Shown here piece after piece: positions 4,265 through 5,482 of a stretch of DNA of 5,482 nucleotides (position 1 is its first letter; each line of letters begins with the position of its first letter). Origin of the DNA: Flavobacteriales bacterium. GTDB taxonomy: Bacteria > Bacteroidota > Bacteroidia > Flavobacteriales > BACL11. Made by a program: the position numbers and the translations under genes. The notes beneath the pieces are model-generated. The model did not search any database, was not told the origin of the DNA, and worked only from the letters and a program-made list of their open reading frames with translations. The stretch is taken from positions 3,122-8,603 of the forward strand of contig PCBP01000017.1 in assembly GCA_002730985.1 (NCBI GenBank). Reading direction: 5' to 3'.

Positions 4265-5482
4265 ATGAGCATAAAAAATATTTGTTTAATTATTTTAATA
4301 ATATCTCCATTAAATATTTTAGGGCAAAATCAATCTGATTCAGTTCAAATTACTAAACTTTTAAATCAAGTAAATGTAAATGCTTTAAGAGCTGGAGATA
4401 AAACACCTGTAGCATTTACAAATATTAGTAAATCAGAAATTGAAAAAGTTAATCTAGGGCAGGATATGCCATATATGGTCTCTCTTACTCCTTCATTAGT
4501 AACAACATCTGATGCAGGTGCTGGTATTGGATACACAGGTTTTCGAATAAGGGGGTCTGATCCAACAAGAATTAATGTTACTATAAATGGAATCCCATTA
4601 AATGACTCTGAAAGCCAAGGTGTTTGGTGGGTTAATATGCCTGATCTATCATCATCCATTGAAAATATTCAGATTCAAAGAGGAGTAGGTACATCTACTA
4701 ACGGAGGAAGTGCTTTTGGCGCATCAGTTAATCTACAAACAGATAAGTCAAATACAAAACCATACCTAATAACAAATAATACAATAGGTAGTTTTGCTAC
4801 ACTTAAAAATAATATTGAATTTGGGACTGGTTTACTTAATAATAAATTTGCTTTTGATGGGCGTTTATCAAGGATTATCTCTGATGGATACATAGATAGA
4901 GCAACCTCAGAACTAAAATCAATGTATTTACAAGGAACATACTTTGGAAAGAAAAACATAATTAAAGCCCTTATGTTTACTGGTACAGAAAGAACATACC
5001 AGGCTTGGAATGGAGTCCCTTTAAATTATTTAGACACTAATCGCACTTTCAATTCTTACACTTATAAAAATGAGGTAGATAATTATATGCAATCGCATTA
5101 TCAACTTCATTACAACAAACAGATTAGTGATGCAACTAATTTTAATATTGCTATTCATTATACTCATGGAGAAGGATACTATGAACAAGAAAAAAAAGGT
5201 GAAGATTTAATAGATTATAATCTAGAAAATATTATTCTATCAAATGATACGATAAGCTCAACCGATTTAATAAGGAGAAAATGGCTAAATAATGATTTTG
5301 GCGGCCTTACCTACTCTTTGATTCATAAAATTGCAAATATCAATTTAGTAGTAGGCGGTGGAAGCAATGATTATTCGGGGCAGCATTACGGAAATGTTAT
5401 CTGGGCTCAATATAGCTCTAATGCCAATTTTAATCATCAATATTATTGGAACAAAGCCGAAAAAAAAGATCATAATATCTAT
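4265..5482 (+). CDS. TonB-dependent outer-membrane receptor, likely thiamine-related; 3' end outside window
   Basis: The reading frame stays open from the ATG at 4265 to the last base (406 codons) and continues beyond the window. The product begins with a signal peptide (NICLIILIISPLNILGQ, residues 5-21). A TonB-box-like stretch and plug domain follow at about 34-160. Plug hallmarks are TPSLVTTSDAGAG (75-87), FRIRGSDPTRINVTINGIPL (93-112), SQGVWWVNMPDL (117-128), IENIQIQRGVGTSTNGGSAF (132-151) and ASVNLQT (153-159). From about 165 onward, alternating Tyr/Asn-rich segments look like the first strands of the 22-strand beta barrel, with long loops. It lacks the N-terminal carboxypeptidase-regulatory-like domain common in Bacteroidota SusC-type receptors, so it is a plain vitamin/siderophore-style receptor. 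Placement directly behind a TPP riboswitch indicates energy-dependent import of thiamine, its phosphates or a precursor; this comes from context, not from substrate-binding residues. The start follows an A-rich leader without a Shine-Dalgarno. Confidence 0.92.
   Translation, partial: MSIKNICLIILIISPLNILGQNQSDSVQITKLLNQVNVNALRAGDKTPVAFTNISKSEIEKVNLGQDMPYMVSLTPSLVTTSDAGAGIGYTGFRIRGSDPTRINVTINGIPLNDSESQGVWWVNMPDLSSSIENIQIQRGVGTSTNGGSAFGASVNLQTDKSNTKPYLITNNTIGSFATLKNNIEFGTGLLNNKFAFDGRLSRIISDGYIDRATSELKSMYLQGTYFGKKNIIKALMFTGTERTYQAWNGVPLNYLDTNRTFNSYTYKNEVDNYMQSHYQLHYNKQISDATNFNIAIHYTHGEGYYEQEKKGEDLIDYNLENIILSNDTISSTDLIRRKWLNNDFGGLTYSLIHKIANINLVVGGGSNDYSGQHYGNVIWAQYSSNANFNHQYYWNKAEKKDHNIY

Noticed and set aside
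4366..4959. Minus-strand open frames opposite the TonB receptor (4366-4659, 4675-4959).
   Set aside because: The plus strand encodes a convincing plug domain through this whole stretch, and the antisense products show no motif.

Overview
The window looks like ordinary chromosome from an AT-rich member of the Bacteroidota, most likely a flavobacterium or close relative. Four observations support this. Shine-Dalgarno signals are mostly weak or absent. Promoter-like TAnnTTTG (-7) motifs sit just upstream of several genes. A geranylgeranylglyceryl-phosphate-synthase-like gene lies in a bacterial operon. A TonB-dependent receptor sits behind a TPP riboswitch. I see no mobile element, CRISPR array, tRNA, rRNA or phage gene.

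Layout. Positions 1-164 (minus) hold the first 54 codons of a secreted protein that runs off the left edge. Positions 293-1600 (minus) hold a complete, intact S-adenosylhomocysteine hydrolase (ahcY). A 64-bp divergent intergenic region with facing promoter candidates separates it from a plus-strand run of four closely packed genes. These are a Sfp-type 4'-phosphopantetheinyl transferase (1665-2246), a GGGP-synthase-family prenyltransferase (2251-2988), a PnuC-family vitamin transporter (3022-3615) and a NadR-type P-loop nucleoside kinase-like protein (3608-4105, overlapping pnuC by 8 nt). A 159-bp gap then carries a promoter, a complete TPP riboswitch (about 4127-4206) and a large hairpin (4207-4252). 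This gap leads into a TonB-dependent outer-membrane receptor (4265 to the right edge, N-terminal 406 residues).

How the genes fit together. The right half reads as a vitamin uptake module: a receptor for the outer membrane, a facilitator for the inner membrane, and a kinase that could trap the substrate by phosphorylation. The riboswitch assigns the receptor to thiamine or a thiamine precursor. The transporter and kinase families are classically linked to nicotinamide riboside, so their real substrate is the main open question here. The left half is housekeeping: AhcY recycles the product of SAM-dependent methylation, the phosphopantetheinyl transferase activates carrier proteins, and the GGGP-synthase homologue makes a prenyl-glycerol-phosphate lipid precursor.

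I do not see strong evidence for a wholly new system. The most interesting signals are the riboswitch leader, where a CCCC loop can compete with the aptamer's own P2 stem, and the thiamine versus nicotinamide riboside ambiguity of the pnuC-kinase pair.
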